Assembly: GCF_002843355.2 (NCBI RefSeq)
Contig: NZ_PJAI02000001.1
Location: 248,001-312,000 of the forward strand
Reading direction: 5' to 3'
Origin: Colwellia echini
GTDB taxonomy: Bacteria > Pseudomonadota > Gammaproteobacteria > Enterobacterales > Alteromonadaceae
DNA: 64,000 nucleotides
This document shows, piece by piece, positions 19,708 to 29,316 of the stretch (its first letter is position 1; every line of letters begins with the position of its first letter). The translations under genes and the position numbers were made by a program. The notes below the pieces were generated by a model that saw nothing but the letters and a program-made list of their open reading frames with translations, was not told the DNA's origin and ran no database searches.

Positions 19708-20561
19708 TAGGTTGATTGAATGTTAATATCGCGATGATGAGTTTGAATATCTTTGCGCTCTTTACGAAAGTTTTTAGCTAACATTTCAGCAATATAAACG
19801 GATCTATGTTTACCACCAGTACAACCGATAGCTATTGTAACATAACTGCGATTGTTTCGCTCTAAATGCGGTAACCAAGTCACCATAAAGCTATTGATTT
19901 GCCAGATGAATTTAGTAACTATAGCTTGGCTTCCTAGAAAGTCTTGTACTTCTTGATCAACGCCTGTTTTACCTTTTAATGAGTTTTCCCAGAAAGGATT
20001 AGGTAAAAATCTCGCATCGAATACGTAATCAGCATCAACAGGTATGCCATGTTTAAAACCAAAGGACTCAAACACCAATACCATAGAGCCGGTTTTTTTA
20101 CCTAAAATACGCTCTCTAACAAGGTCTGCTAATTGGTGCGGGGTTAGTTGAGTAGTATTAATATATAAATCAGCTGTCGTTGAAATTGGCTCTAGTAATT
20201 TCTTTTCTAGCGCGATTGCTTGATCTAATGCCATGTTTTCGCGAATAAGAGGATGTAATCGGCGAGTTTCACTGAAACGGCGGATCAAATCTTTGTCATC
20301 GGCATCTAAAAACAGTGTGTTAACGTCTACTGCTTTAGGTAAATATGCAATGATCTCTGGAATATCTTGCGAGTCTTTAGGTAAGTTTCGAACATCTAAG
20401 CTTACTGCTACATTTTCATAATCATTAATAACAGTATGCGTTAAAGCAGGTAACAGATTGATTGGAATATTATCGACACAATAATAACCAAGATCTTCTA
20501 ATACGCGTAACGCAACTGATTTACCCGATCCTGAGCGACCGCTGACAATGATTAATTTCAT
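19707..20561 (-). CDS. rapZ: RNase adapter protein RapZ
   Basis: RapZ binds the small RNA GlmZ and presents it to RNase E, thereby controlling glucosamine-6-phosphate synthase; it senses the amino sugar itself. The 284 residues equal E. coli RapZ. The N-terminal P-loop is GRSGSGKS (residues 8-15), followed by the kinase-like fold. The C-terminal domain has CTGGKHRSVYIAEMLA, the phosphate/metabolite-binding loop, and ends in a basic RNA-binding region (KNFRKERKDIQTHHRDIN). Whether this organism has GlmZ/GlmY cannot be told from the window. Its stop overlaps the ptsO start. Confidence 0.97.
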   Translation of the reverse strand: MKLIIVSGRSGSGKSVALRVLEDLGYYCVDNIPINLLPALTHTVINDYENVAVSLDVRNLPKDSQDIPEIIAYLPKAVDVNTLFLDADDKDLIRRFSETRRLHPLIRENMALDQAIALEKKLLEPISTTADLYINTTQLTPHQLADLVRERILGKKTGSMVLVFESFGFKHGIPVDADYVFDARFLPNPFWENSLKGKTGVDQEVQDFLGSQAIVTKFIWQINSFMVTWLPHLERNNRSYVTIAIGCTGGKHRSVYIAEMLAKNFRKERKDIQTHHRDINIQST

Positions 20562-20743
20562 GTGTTATTTCCGAATACTTATGTGACTTTGCTTTTTAGG
20601 GCTTATTAAAGAGCTTATTTAAAATAGCGTTTCAGCACTATTTACATAAGGTATAAGCACTAATTTTCAAATACCAAGCTGAATACTAAAGATACTATGG
20701 ACTAAATTCAGCCAGTTTACCTAACTGCTCTTATAATTAGTTA

Positions 20744-21196
20744 TCAGTGAGCTTGTTGAATTAGATTGTAGAGTGATTGATCGTCATTACACTTGCGAAC
20801 TTGTTTGATTATTTTTTTATCACTAAATAACTTAGCAATATTTTGCAATGTGTCGAGGTGCTCTTGACAGCTATCTTCGGGCACAAATAAAGCGATGAAA
20901 ATATCTACGTCTCTATTATCTATAGCATCAAAATCAATAGCTTTCTCTGTAGTAACTAACACTGCGACAGCTTTACTTGCATTGGGTAAGCGACCATGGG
21001 GAATAGCAATGCCATTACCAATACCTGTGCTGCCCATTTTTTCTCTATCAAGCAAACTTGTTAATAAGTCATCTTCATCTATTTCAGTAACTTGCTGTGC
21101 AGCAAGTTGACAAATTTTTTCTAAAATACGTTTTTTACTTGTTACGTCTACATCACAACTAGTACAGCTGCTCGTTAATATTTCGGATAATTGCAT
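20744..21196 (-). CDS. ptsN: nitrogen regulatory PTS protein EIIA-Ntr
   Basis: EIIA-Ntr is the end acceptor of the nitrogen PTS and regulates potassium transport, phosphate sensing and other targets according to its phosphorylation state. The 150 residues match the family (E. coli 163). The phosphorylated histidine is H67 within GIGNGIAIPHGRL, and the conserved LDREKMGSTG precedes it. The N-terminus has a Cys-rich CTSCDVD segment. It is encoded between hpf and rapZ as in most gammaproteobacteria. Confidence 0.96.
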   Translation of the reverse strand: MQLSEILTSSCTSCDVDVTSKKRILEKICQLAAQQVTEIDEDDLLTSLLDREKMGSTGIGNGIAIPHGRLPNASKAVAVLVTTEKAIDFDAIDNRDVDIFIALFVPEDSCQEHLDTLQNIAKLFSDKKIIKQVRKCNDDQSLYNLIQQAH

Positions 21197-21314
21197 AATG
21201 GTGTTTAGAAGAGTTATAGTTTTAGGCGCGCGTATATTCTAAATCATTTAGCTCAGCGCGCCTACTTTAAGATGCTTAAATTACGTTTAAAGCGTTTGGT
21301 GATGATAGGTCAGT

Positions 21315-21602
21315 TTAATGGTGAGCTATTTTGCCTTTATACTTAAGGATTTGCCTGTCTAATCTATCAACTAATGTATCGATTGAGGCATACATATCAG
21401 TATTTATACCTGATGCAAATACTTCACTACCGTTGATATGTACTGTCGCTTCGGCTTTTTGATCAAGCTTTTCTACGGTAAGTATTACATGAACATTATT
21501 AATGTGGTCAAAGTGTTTTTCTAATTTTGAGAACTTTGAATCTACATATTCGCGTAATGAGTTAGTTACTTCAACGTGATGTCCAGAAAGATTGATATTC
21601 AT
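21315..21602 (-). CDS. hpf: ribosome hibernation-promoting factor HPF
   Basis: Short HPF binds the 30S decoding region and helps form inactive 100S ribosome dimers in stationary phase. The 95 residues equal the E. coli length. The fold is beta-alpha-beta-beta-beta-alpha with INLSGHHVEVTNSLREYVDSKFSKL at the start and SIDTLVDRLDRQILKYKGK near the end, both family hallmarks. It follows rpoN by 25 nt, the classical position. Confidence 0.96.
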   Translation of the reverse strand: MNINLSGHHVEVTNSLREYVDSKFSKLEKHFDHINNVHVILTVEKLDQKAEATVHINGSEVFASGINTDMYASIDTLVDRLDRQILKYKGKIAHH

Positions 21603-21627
21603 AGTATAATCCTTGTATTGTAGTTTT

Positions 21628-23142
21628 TTAAAGTAAACTTTTACGTTGATTAGACGGCGGTATAGCTAATGATTCTCGGTACTTAGCTATAGTGCGACGC
21701 GCTACATTAATTCCCTGCTCGGCTAATAACTCAGCCATTTTACTATCACTTAGCGGTTTAGCAGGTACTTCCGCTAAAATGAGTTTTTTAATTAAAGAAC
21801 GAATAGCGGTAGATGAACATTCACCGCCATTTTCTGTACTGACGTGACTGGAAAAGAAGTATTTCAACTCAAAAATACCACGTGGGGTGTGCATATATTT
21901 TTGGGTAGTAACACGGGATATAGTTGATTCATGCATATCAACAGCTTCTGCAATGTCGTTTAGTACCATAGGGCGCATTGCCTCAGCGCCATGCTCTAAA
22001 AAGCCTTGTTGACGTTGAACAATGCAATTAGACACTTTAAGTAAGGTGTCATTACGAGATTCTAAACTTTTGATGAACCATTTTGCTTCTTGTAAGTTAG
22101 CACGAATAAATTGGCCATCATCAGTAGAAGATTTCATGGTTTTAGACATAGCGGCATATTGCTTATTAATTGACAATTTTGGCGCTGAATCAGAGTTTAA
22201 TTCAACCACCCAACGACCATTTTTCTTTTCAACGGTAACGTCTGGGATCACGTATTGTTCATCACCTTTAACAATAACATCGCCAGGGCGAGGGTTAAGG
22301 CTTTGAATTAAACGCATAACTTCACGTAATTGATCTTCTTTTAATTTAGTTTTGCGCATTAATTGGCGGTAATCTCTATTGCCAAGTAAATCGATATGTT
22401 CTTTAATAATTAATTTACTTTCGGCAAGATAAGGCGTGTCAGCGCTAAATTGATTTAATTGAATTAATAAACAATCAGGGATCGAGCGAGCTGCGACACC
22501 TACAGGGTCAAACATGTTAATGCGCTTTAATACGGCTTCTACTTCGTCAAGCTCTAGTCCTTCAGTACCAACGCTTTCTAATATTTCTTCAGGAGATACG
22601 GTTAAATAACCTGCGTCATCAACCGCTTCAATAATGGCTATAGCAATAGTTTTATCGGTATCTGAAAACGGGGTTAATTCCATTTGCCATAATAAATGTC
22701 CCTGTATCGATTCAGTAGTTTCACCTTGGTATGTGTAATCATCGGCAGGGCTACTTACAGCACCAGTATTTGAAACTCCAGCACTATAGCTTTCTTCCCA
22801 TGTGGTATCGATATTCAATTCTTCTGGAATATCGTTTTTTTCCATTGCTTCGGTTGTACTGATATCGTCAATGTTGGCTAGTTGATCTTCACTGCCATCA
22901 CTTTTACTTTGCTCGGTTGAGTCGCTACTCTTGGCTGAAAATGCTTCTTCAAGATTATTTTGTTCAGAGGTATTGTCATGTTGAGCACTTTCATCTATTT
23001 CAAGTAATGGATTACTTTCTAATACTTCTTGAATTTCTTGTTGTAACTCTAACGTTGAAAGTTGCAAAAGCTTGATTGCTTGTTGCAACTGAGGTGTCAT
23101 TGTTAAGTGTTGTCCAATACGGAGTTGTAGAGTTGGGCGCAT
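21628..23142 (-). CDS. rpoN: RNA polymerase sigma-54 factor RpoN
   Basis: RpoN directs RNA polymerase to -24/-12 promoters that need an activator ATPase (nitrogen, flagella, envelope genes). Region I is the glutamine-rich start ([20 protein letters not shown]), followed by an acidic region II (about 50-130, rich in Asp, Glu and Ser). The core-binding and HTH regions then lead to the RpoN box [10 protein letters not shown] near residue 485, which recognises the -24 element. Length 504 (E. coli 477); most of the excess is in the acidic linker. It sits downstream of lptB with a 204-bp gap that may hold its own promoter. Confidence 0.98.
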   Translation of the reverse strand: MRPTLQLRIGQHLTMTPQLQQAIKLLQLSTLELQQEIQEVLESNPLLEIDESAQHDNTSEQNNLEEAFSAKSSDSTEQSKSDGSEDQLANIDDISTTEAMEKNDIPEELNIDTTWEESYSAGVSNTGAVSSPADDYTYQGETTESIQGHLLWQMELTPFSDTDKTIAIAIIEAVDDAGYLTVSPEEILESVGTEGLELDEVEAVLKRINMFDPVGVAARSIPDCLLIQLNQFSADTPYLAESKLIIKEHIDLLGNRDYRQLMRKTKLKEDQLREVMRLIQSLNPRPGDVIVKGDEQYVIPDVTVEKKNGRWVVELNSDSAPKLSINKQYAAMSKTMKSSTDDGQFIRANLQEAKWFIKSLESRNDTLLKVSNCIVQRQQGFLEHGAEAMRPMVLNDIAEAVDMHESTISRVTTQKYMHTPRGIFELKYFFSSHVSTENGGECSSTAIRSLIKKLILAEVPAKPLSDSKMAELLAEQGINVARRTIAKYRESLAIPPSNQRKSLL

Positions 23143-23346
23143 TTAGGTTTTATCTTTTCCTAATTATTTTATGAGTAGTCAGTTTTGTATATTTTGTATA
23201 AAGGGTGACTACCATTATTATACTAACGATTATGTTCATGATTTATGTGTTAGTTGAATAACTTTTTATCCGCCAGTTTAACTTGTGCTATTGCGCCAAG
23301 TAAATTGGTTGAGTAGTTAAAGTCATTCAACTTAACTTATGCTTAA

Positions 23347-24126
23347 CTATAGCGTGAATTGTTCACCAAGGTATACATCTCTTACTTTTTGATTGGCAAG
23401 AATTTGATTTGCATCGCCTTGAGCTATTATTTCGCCATGACTTACAATGTAAGCATGCTCACAAACGTCAAGTGTTTCTCTAACATTATGATCGGTTATT
23501 AATATGCCGATCCCTCTTTCTTTTAAGTGTAAGATGATTTTTTTAATGTCGCCAACAGAAATAGGATCAACACCAGCAAATGGTTCATCTAACAATATAA
23601 ATTTTGGATCAGCAGCTAATGCTCGTGCAATTTCAACACGTCGACGTTCGCCACCAGATAAGCTCATACCGGTATTATCTTTAATATGGCAAATATGAAA
23701 TTCTTCAAGTAGGTGTTCAAGTTTTTCAGCTCGTTGGCCTTCATTGAGTTCTTTTCGGGTCTGTAATATCGCCATGATATTGTCAGTGACTGTAAGCTTT
23801 CTAAAAATGGAGGCTTCTTGCGGTAAATAACCAATGCCGCTGCGTGCTCTTTCATGCATAGGCAATAGCGTAAGGTCTTGGCCATCAAGTTTGATTGAAC
23901 CATTGTCATTTGGTACTAGACCTACAATCATATAAAATGATGTAGTTTTTCCTGCGCCATTAGGTCCTAATAAACCAACTATTTGTCCTGCATTAACTTG
24001 TAAGCTGACATTCTTTACCACTTGTCTGCTTTTATAAGCTTTGGATAAACTATCGGCGACTAGAGTACTTATTGGTGACGCGTTTTCTGTTGATTGTTCA
24101 GTATCAGTGACGGGATTAGTTGGCAT
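23347..24126 (-). CDS. lptB: LPS export ABC transporter ATPase LptB
   Basis: LptB powers extraction of LPS from the inner membrane as part of LptB2FG. ABC motifs are complete: Walker A GPNGAGKT (residues 54-61), signature [15 protein letters not shown], Walker [13 protein letters not shown] and the switch His in [10 protein letters not shown] place the start at ATG 24126 (259 residues), with AAGG 8 nt upstream; a longer reading from TTG 24147 would add seven residues. Even so there is an N-terminal extension of about 18 residues compared with E. coli LptB (241). The start lies 11 nt inside lptA. Confidence 0.96.
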   Translation of the reverse strand: MPTNPVTDTEQSTENASPISTLVADSLSKAYKSRQVVKNVSLQVNAGQIVGLLGPNGAGKTTSFYMIVGLVPNDNGSIKLDGQDLTLLPMHERARSGIGYLPQEASIFRKLTVTDNIMAILQTRKELNEGQRAEKLEHLLEEFHICHIKDNTGMSLSGGERRRVEIARALAADPKFILLDEPFAGVDPISVGDIKKIILHLKERGIGILITDHNVRETLDVCEHAYIVSHGEIIAQGDANQILANQKVRDVYLGEQFTL

Positions 24127-24883
24127 TACTTTCGCCTTTTTGTTCAATCATAACTTCTACTTGAGTATCAGGTGTTACTTCTGTTGATTTTTTAGAACTA
24201 GGCTCTGGAGTTGTTACACTGATTGACTCAGTTGCTTCAGAGGCATCTTTTGCTTTAGGTACTTTTGTTTTTTTAGGCTTATCACTAGTGCTTTTTTGTT
24301 TTTTTAATATAGTTGGCTGCAACACTGTTGTGATAGATTGGTTAGCTGCACTTTTAGCTTCTAGTTTTTCACTTAAGGTGTTGAATGTTATGAGATCACC
24401 ACTGACTTCACTGCCGGCTTGTTTGACCAAAGCATTACCAGAAACTGTGATGATATTTGAATTTGGTGTATAGGTTATCTCGTCTGCTTGTAACAGAATA
24501 ATATTGCCATCTTCTAGTTTTTGTTGAAAAACAGCGGGCTGACCTTTGGCTAAATAGGTATCACTTTTTTCACCATTAGTTTCATTCTCAGTACTAAATA
24601 CTTTAACTAGATCGGCAGTAATTGAGATAGAGCCCTGGTTAATACTGACATTGTCTAAATAACTGGCTATTTTATTTTTAAGATCTGCAGATTGACGTTG
24701 AGATTTAATGGTAATTTCTTCCTCTAAATCACTTTTTGCTGCGTGAGCTGGGTTTAATAATAAAAGACCACAACTAATAGCAAGTACTTTACAGCCACTT
24801 GTAAAATTGCAGCGGCTTAAACTTTGGCTTATATAATTGTTTAAGTTAACTTTCATCATATTTTTTATAGATAGTCCGTTCAT
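24116..24883 (-). CDS. lptA: LPS transport periplasmic protein LptA
   Basis: LptA forms the periplasmic bridge of beta-jellyroll units that carries LPS from LptC to LptD. A signal peptide is visible ([15 protein letters not shown], cleavage after AHA, about residue 48), followed by the OstA/LptA domain (about 55-190, with [17 protein letters not shown] and [15 protein letters not shown]). The protein is 255 residues against 185 in E. coli: it has a long N-terminal lead and a C-terminal tail of about 60 residues rich in Lys, Ser, Thr and Pro. The true start may be one of the ATG codons at 24859 or 24856. It overlaps both lptC and lptB. Confidence 0.94.
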   Translation of the reverse strand: MNGLSIKNMMKVNLNNYISQSLSRCNFTSGCKVLAISCGLLLLNPAHAAKSDLEEEITIKSQRQSADLKNKIASYLDNVSINQGSISITADLVKVFSTENETNGEKSDTYLAKGQPAVFQQKLEDGNIILLQADEITYTPNSNIITVSGNALVKQAGSEVSGDLITFNTLSEKLEAKSAANQSITTVLQPTILKKQKSTSDKPKKTKVPKAKDASEATESISVTTPEPSSKKSTEVTPDTQVEVMIEQKGESNAN

Positions 24884-25415
24884 GCTGGGTAAGGGTCATT
24901 TGTTTAGTGTTTAAATCGATAATTAATCCTGAGCCGTACATGGTAAAGTCTTTTCCGATGACAACCACTGCTTGCTCTGAGCTAATAATATTTGTTTTTA
25001 AGTCTAACGCTATTGTTTTGCAATGAATTTCTTTTATTAAACTACCAACCTCTGTTGATTGTATATATACCTGGGTTTTAAGTTCAACGCGATTATCTTT
25101 ATACAGCGTTGCTTCTTTGGCGCTTACTGTCCAAGGTTTGGCGTTCTTTTTCGGGTATAAAATATAGTTTGGGCGCTCAAAATAGCTTACCGCTAAATCA
25201 GCATAATGCTCCATTCGTTCGGCTTCAATGGTGTGTGATAATTCACCTAAGTCGTTATAAATTTTACTTTGTAATTTTTCAGCTATAAAGTTCGGGCGTT
25301 GTTCATCAACGATTGAAGTATCTTCTTCAATCGTTGTACTTCGCCATTCTATAACGCCATAAATTAACGCACTAAACAGTAAGACAAATAGCGTGATGCT
25401 ATTTAATCGATTCAT
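24846..25415 (-). CDS. lptC: LPS export inner-membrane anchor LptC
   Basis: LptC is a bitopic inner-membrane protein that receives LPS from LptB2FG and hands it to LptA. It has a single N-terminal membrane helix (about residues 5-22, TLFVLLFSALIYGVIEW) and a periplasmic beta-jellyroll (DUF1239) with SHTIEAERMEHYAD and GSGLIIDLNTKQMTLTQ. The 189 residues match the E. coli length (191). The start overlaps the kdsC stop as ATGA, and the end overlaps lptA. Confidence 0.95.
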   Translation of the reverse strand: MNRLNSITLFVLLFSALIYGVIEWRSTTIEEDTSIVDEQRPNFIAEKLQSKIYNDLGELSHTIEAERMEHYADLAVSYFERPNYILYPKKNAKPWTVSAKEATLYKDNRVELKTQVYIQSTEVGSLIKEIHCKTIALDLKTNIISSEQAVVVIGKDFTMYGSGLIIDLNTKQMTLTQHERTIYKKYDES

Positions 25416-25957
25416 ACACTTGCGCCTGTTGCGTTATCAAGACTATCTTGGCTTTGCATGATTAAATCACAAATTTCTCGTACCGCACCAAAGCCACCAT
25501 TGGTATAAGTAATGTAATTAGCGCCATTTAATACTGCAGGGTGACCATCGGCAACACAAATGCCAAGACCTACCGCTTTTATACAAGCTAAATCAGGTAC
25601 ATCATCACCTATATAAGCAATTTCGTTGAGTTTAAGATCTAGCGTTTGACTTAATTCAATTAAGGCAGGCAATTTATCTTCTTGACCTTGAATAATGTGC
25701 TTTACATTTAATGCGCGCATACGATTAGCAACAATAGCTGAGTTTCTACCGGTAATGATTGCTACGGCAACACCGCTAGCTCCAAGAGCTTTAATGCCAA
25801 AACCATCTTTAGTATGAAAGGCTTTTAGTTCTTCGCCGTCATTGCCTAAATATATCCTACCATCAGAAAATACACCATCAACATCACAGACAAGTAATTT
25901 GATTTGCTTAGCTTTAATCAATACGCTCTGTTCTACATCACCATAAAGGGTATTCAT
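25412..25957 (-). CDS. kdsC: 3-deoxy-D-manno-octulosonate 8-phosphate phosphatase KdsC
   Basis: KdsC removes phosphate from Kdo-8-phosphate to give Kdo, the inner-core LPS sugar. It is a capless HAD phosphatase of 181 residues (E. coli 188). HAD motif I is CDVDGVFSDG with the nucleophile Asp25 and acid/base Asp27; motif II is the threonine in AIITGRNS; motif III/IV is IGDDVPDLACI. It overlaps kdsD (TAATG) and lptC (ATGA), so translation is tightly coupled in the LPS operon. Confidence 0.97.
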   Translation of the reverse strand: MNTLYGDVEQSVLIKAKQIKLLVCDVDGVFSDGRIYLGNDGEELKAFHTKDGFGIKALGASGVAVAIITGRNSAIVANRMRALNVKHIIQGQEDKLPALIELSQTLDLKLNEIAYIGDDVPDLACIKAVGLGICVADGHPAVLNGANYITYTNGGFGAVREICDLIMQSQDSLDNATGASV

Positions 25958-26922
25958 TAAAGTACTCCGGAACTTAATAAATCGTGCATATTCATTGCAC
26001 CTACGGGTTTGTTGTTATCATCAACAATGATCAGTCCGTTAATTTTTTTATCTTCCATTATTTTTAGTGCTTGTGCAGCTAACATATCACTTTGTGCAAC
26101 TTTAGGGTTATGTGTCATTACAGTTTTGATGCTGTCACTGTGAATATCGACACGGTTATCTAATACCCGGCGTAAGTCACCATCGGTGAATAAACCAATA
26201 AGTTGATGTTGATCGTTAACAATTGCGGTCATACCTAAGCCTTTTAACGACATCTCAACTAAGGCATCTTTAATAAAAGCATGCTCAGAAACAACAGGTA
26301 CGCGTTCGTCTTTGTGCATTATATCACTAAGTCGTAATAATAAACGTTTACCTAAGCTGCCACCAGGGTGAGATAAAGCGAAATCGTCAGCAGTAAAGCC
26401 TTTAGCGTTTAATAAAGCTACAGCTAATGCATCGCCCATTACTAAGGTTGCAGTAGTGCTTGATGTTGGTGCTAATCCAAGCGGACAAGCTTCAGCTGAT
26501 ACTTTTATACATATATGAGTATCTGCTAATTTTGCTAAGGTTGAGCTGCTTTTACCTGTCATAGCTATTAACTTTGCACCAATGCGCTTAATTACTGGTG
26601 TTATAGCTAATACTTCATTGGTTTCACCAGAATAAGATATTGTTAATACCACGTCATTGCTGGTGATCATACCTAAGTCGCCATGGCTAGCCTCTCCAGG
26701 GTGAACAAAAAAGGCAGGCGTGCCAGTACTGGCAAGAGTAGCTGCAATTTTTCCACCGATATGACCAGATTTACCCATGCCAATAACAATAACTCTACCT
26801 TTACAATTGAACATAAGTTGGCAAGCAAGCTCAAACGCGTCATCAACATACTGGATTAACTCGCCAATAGACTGTTGTTCTATTTCAATAACGTTTTTCG
26901 CTAAAGCTTTAAAATTATGCAT
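25957..26922 (-). CDS. kdsD: D-arabinose 5-phosphate isomerase KdsD
   Basis: KdsD interconverts ribulose 5-phosphate and arabinose 5-phosphate, the first step to Kdo. The 321 residues (E. coli 328) comprise an N-terminal SIS domain (about 35-180, IGMGKSGHIGGKIAATLAST and PGEASHGDLGMI) and two C-terminal CBS domains (about 205-320). The next gene, kdsC, uses the product further down the same pathway. yrbG lies just upstream in the transcript, as in E. coli. Confidence 0.97.
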   Translation of the reverse strand: MHNFKALAKNVIEIEQQSIGELIQYVDDAFELACQLMFNCKGRVIVIGMGKSGHIGGKIAATLASTGTPAFFVHPGEASHGDLGMITSNDVVLTISYSGETNEVLAITPVIKRIGAKLIAMTGKSSSTLAKLADTHICIKVSAEACPLGLAPTSSTTATLVMGDALAVALLNAKGFTADDFALSHPGGSLGKRLLLRLSDIMHKDERVPVVSEHAFIKDALVEMSLKGLGMTAIVNDQHQLIGLFTDGDLRRVLDNRVDIHSDSIKTVMTHNPKVAQSDMLAAQALKIMEDKKINGLIIVDDNNKPVGAMNMHDLLSSGVL

Positions 26923-26943
26923 AATAATGAGATTCAGTTTTTA

Positions 26944-27924
26944 TTAAGAAAATTGGCTAAAAAGTAATACCTGGTAAGCAACAAAGCTTAGCAGTAATAA
27001 TACACCTTTAGCACGAGTAATTCTAAATGCGCCTGGTTTACGGCTAAAGCATAAAATAAGTAGTAGCAATGTTACGCCTAACATATAAGGAGCGTCTCTG
27101 CCTGCAGCAAGTGGGTCAATATCTCCTGGGGCAATAAGCCCAGCTAAAGGTAACACGGCTAAAATGTTAAAGATATTTGAGCCAATGATATTGCCTAATG
27201 CTAAATCATCTTCTTTTTTGATAATGCTCATCACACTTGCGGCAAGCTCGGGTAAACTAGTACCAATGGCGATAATGGTTAAACCAATAACTAAATCGCT
27301 AATACCAAATGCTTTTGCAATGAATACCGAGGAATCTACCAAAAAGCTAGCACTTAATGGTAAAACAATAATACCGACAACTAACCAAAGTAATGATAAA
27401 TTCATACTCACGGCTTCAGCCACTTCACTTTCAGCTTCGATAATTAGTGGATCATCACTTGGTTTTCCTTTGGTTTTCTTCAATGTAATAACAAGCAGGG
27501 AAATAATGTAAATAGCAAATCCTGTCATTAGAATAACCCCTTCAATAAAGCTAAAGTTGTTATCAATTAAAACCCAATAACCAAGAGCAGTTACCGCTAA
27601 AATAATAGGAATTTCACGTTTTATTGTTTGTGATGACACAGTAAGTGGTTGTAATAATGCGGTGATACCAAGCACTAAAGCGATGTTGGTAATGTTTGAG
27701 CCAATGGCATTGCCAATGGCAGTATCAGGGTTATTTTGTAAAGATGCTGTTGCTGCTACCATCATTTCTGGGGCCGAAGAGCCCATAGCAACAATTGTTA
27801 AACCAATAATCATTGGTGATATGCCTAGGTTTCTGGCTAAAGATGAGGCTCCAAATACGAATTTATCAGCGCTCCATACCAAAGCAACAAGGGCAATAAG
27901 TAATATAAAAATTTGTTCTAGCAT
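26944..27924 (-). CDS. yrbG: calcium/sodium antiporter of the CaCA family (YrbG)
   Basis: An inner-membrane K+-independent Na+/Ca2+ exchanger homologue. The 326 residues (E. coli YrbG 325) make about ten membrane helices in two inverted halves, each with the alpha-repeat ion-binding motif: GSSAPEMMVA in the first half and GTSLPELAAS in the second. The central loop (KKTKGKPSDDPLIIEAESEV) is acidic and cytosolic. It is the first gene of the kdsD-lpt run and its upstream gap is shared with the divergent mla operon. The physiological ion has not been established for YrbG. Confidence 0.95.
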   Translation of the reverse strand: MLEQIFILLIALVALVWSADKFVFGASSLARNLGISPMIIGLTIVAMGSSAPEMMVAATASLQNNPDTAIGNAIGSNITNIALVLGITALLQPLTVSSQTIKREIPIILAVTALGYWVLIDNNFSFIEGVILMTGFAIYIISLLVITLKKTKGKPSDDPLIIEAESEVAEAVSMNLSLLWLVVGIIVLPLSASFLVDSSVFIAKAFGISDLVIGLTIIAIGTSLPELAASVMSIIKKEDDLALGNIIGSNIFNILAVLPLAGLIAPGDIDPLAAGRDAPYMLGVTLLLLILCFSRKPGAFRITRAKGVLLLLSFVAYQVLLFSQFS

Positions 27925-28357
27925 TATTCACTCCATAGTATATCAAGCCAGCTAAATTATATTTTCCATAGCAAAAATTGGCTTTAAGGGTAAATTGTTA
28001 CTGGTTGTGGCGCAAAAGAGAAGTAATTATTGTCCGCAAAACCAAAATAATGCGCTTTTGACTTAGTTTTATGCAAAAACGATCCATTTCTTTAGCGCTA
28101 GTCATTGATTCTTACATTTATTACACGGTTATTTAGCTTTTTCTAATGAAGAATTGTTATGGCTCAGGTAAAATCATCAGCGACTAAAAAAAGAATTTTT
28201 ATTGCTGATTTAAGTTATCGAATGAAGCAATGGCGCTAAGCGCTCAACTTAAACTTTTGACCTAAGTTCTAGATTTAAATTATGTCTTAATAAATGTTGA
28301 GGCAAATATCTGAATTACCACCGATAGCGTACTTAAACAATAAAACAGTGATGTTGA
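27925..28357. other. 433-bp divergent region between yrbG and mlaF
   Basis: This gap separates two divergent operons and must hold promoters for both. I see no match good enough to name: TTGACC at 28257-28262 with TATGTC 18 nt later is a weak candidate for mlaF. A 26-codon reading frame (28159-28239) begins with ATGGCTCAG and ends in TAA, without a clear ribosome-binding site; I do not call it a gene. Confidence 0.5.
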
Positions 28358-29185
28358 ATGATGACAAATCCAGAATCTGAAAACCAATTGGTTAAAATTG
28401 AGAACCTTACCTTTAAACGAGGTGAGCGCGTTATATATGATGATATCAGTTTAACAATACCTAAGGGAAAAGTTACCGCTATTATGGGCCCTAGCGGCAT
28501 AGGTAAAACCACCTTGTTACGTTTAATTGGCGGTCAAATAAAGCCAGAAAGTGGCAAAATACTGTTTAACGGACAAAATATCCCTGAGCTATCACGCTCC
28601 GACCTGTATGATGCGCGAAAGCAGATGAGTATGCTTTTTCAAAGTGGTGCTTTATTTACTGAAATGAGTGTGTTTGATAATGTCGCTTTCCCTATTCGGG
28701 AGCACACACAGTTATCAGAAGCGATTATTGAAAAGATAGTGTTGATGAAACTTGAAGCCGTAGGCTTACGCGGAGCAAAAGATTTACAACCGAGTGAACT
28801 TTCTGGTGGTATGGCACGTAGAGTAGCATTAGCACGGGCAATTGCTTTAGACCCCGAATTAATTTTATATGATGAACCTTTTGCAGGACAAGACCCTATT
28901 TCTATGGGGGTTATTGTTCGCTTAATTCGTTTATTAAGTGATGCGCTTGGCTTAACTTCAGTAGTGGTTTCGCATGACGTACCTGAAGTAATGAGTATTG
29001 CTGATTATATTTATATTGTTGCGGAGAAGAAAATTATTGGCCAAGGTACGCCGGAGCAAATTCGCTTAGATAGTTCAGCGTTAGTGCAACAATTTGTGAA
29101 AGGAGAAGCGGATGGCGCTGTTCCTTTTCATTATGAAGCAGCTGATTATCGTAGTGAATTGATTAAAAATGTGACAGGAATTTAA
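28358..29185 (+). CDS. mlaF: phospholipid transport ABC ATPase MlaF
   Basis: MlaF is the ATPase of the MlaFEDB complex, which moves phospholipids between the inner membrane and the periplasmic carrier MlaC to keep outer-membrane asymmetry. Motifs: Walker A GPSGIGKT (residues 44-51), signature LSGGMARRVALARAI, Walker B LILYDEPFAGQD and VVSHDVPE. Length 275 (E. coli 269). Two consecutive ATG codons (28358 and 28361) could start it. It heads mlaFEDCB-ibaG. Confidence 0.97.
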   Translation: MMTNPESENQLVKIENLTFKRGERVIYDDISLTIPKGKVTAIMGPSGIGKTTLLRLIGGQIKPESGKILFNGQNIPELSRSDLYDARKQMSMLFQSGALFTEMSVFDNVAFPIREHTQLSEAIIEKIVLMKLEAVGLRGAKDLQPSELSGGMARRVALARAIALDPELILYDEPFAGQDPISMGVIVRLIRLLSDALGLTSVVVSHDVPEVMSIADYIYIVAEKKIIGQGTPEQIRLDSSALVQQFVKGEADGAVPFHYEAADYRSELIKNVTGI

Positions 29186-29190
29186 GTTAG

Positions 29191-29316
29191 ATGACGAATA
29201 TGAAAGTAGATTTATTGTTAGTTCATCCAACTGACGGGTATAAAAAGATTGAGCGGAGTAAATGCTTTAAAAATAAGCAGGTGCAAATTAAGTGTTTTTT
29301 AGGTAATAAATCGTGA
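29191..29316 (+). CDS. possible 41-residue small protein between mlaF and mlaE
   Basis: An ATG 6 nt after the mlaF stop opens 41 codons that end at TGA 29314-29316, overlapping the mlaE GTG start as GTGA. AGGA lies 11 nt before the ATG. The product is basic with two cysteines ([19 protein letters not shown]... ending CFLGNKS) and has no membrane segment or domain I recognise. The packing between two operon genes is what argues for coding; E. coli has no gene here. It may equally be a spacer that happens to stay open. Conservation in relatives would decide. Confidence 0.35.
   Translation: MTNMKVDLLLVHPTDGYKKIERSKCFKNKQVQIKCFLGNKS

Noticed and set aside
28159-28239. 26-codon ORF upstream of mlaF
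   Set aside because: No convincing ribosome-binding site and very short; kept only as a note in the gap entry.
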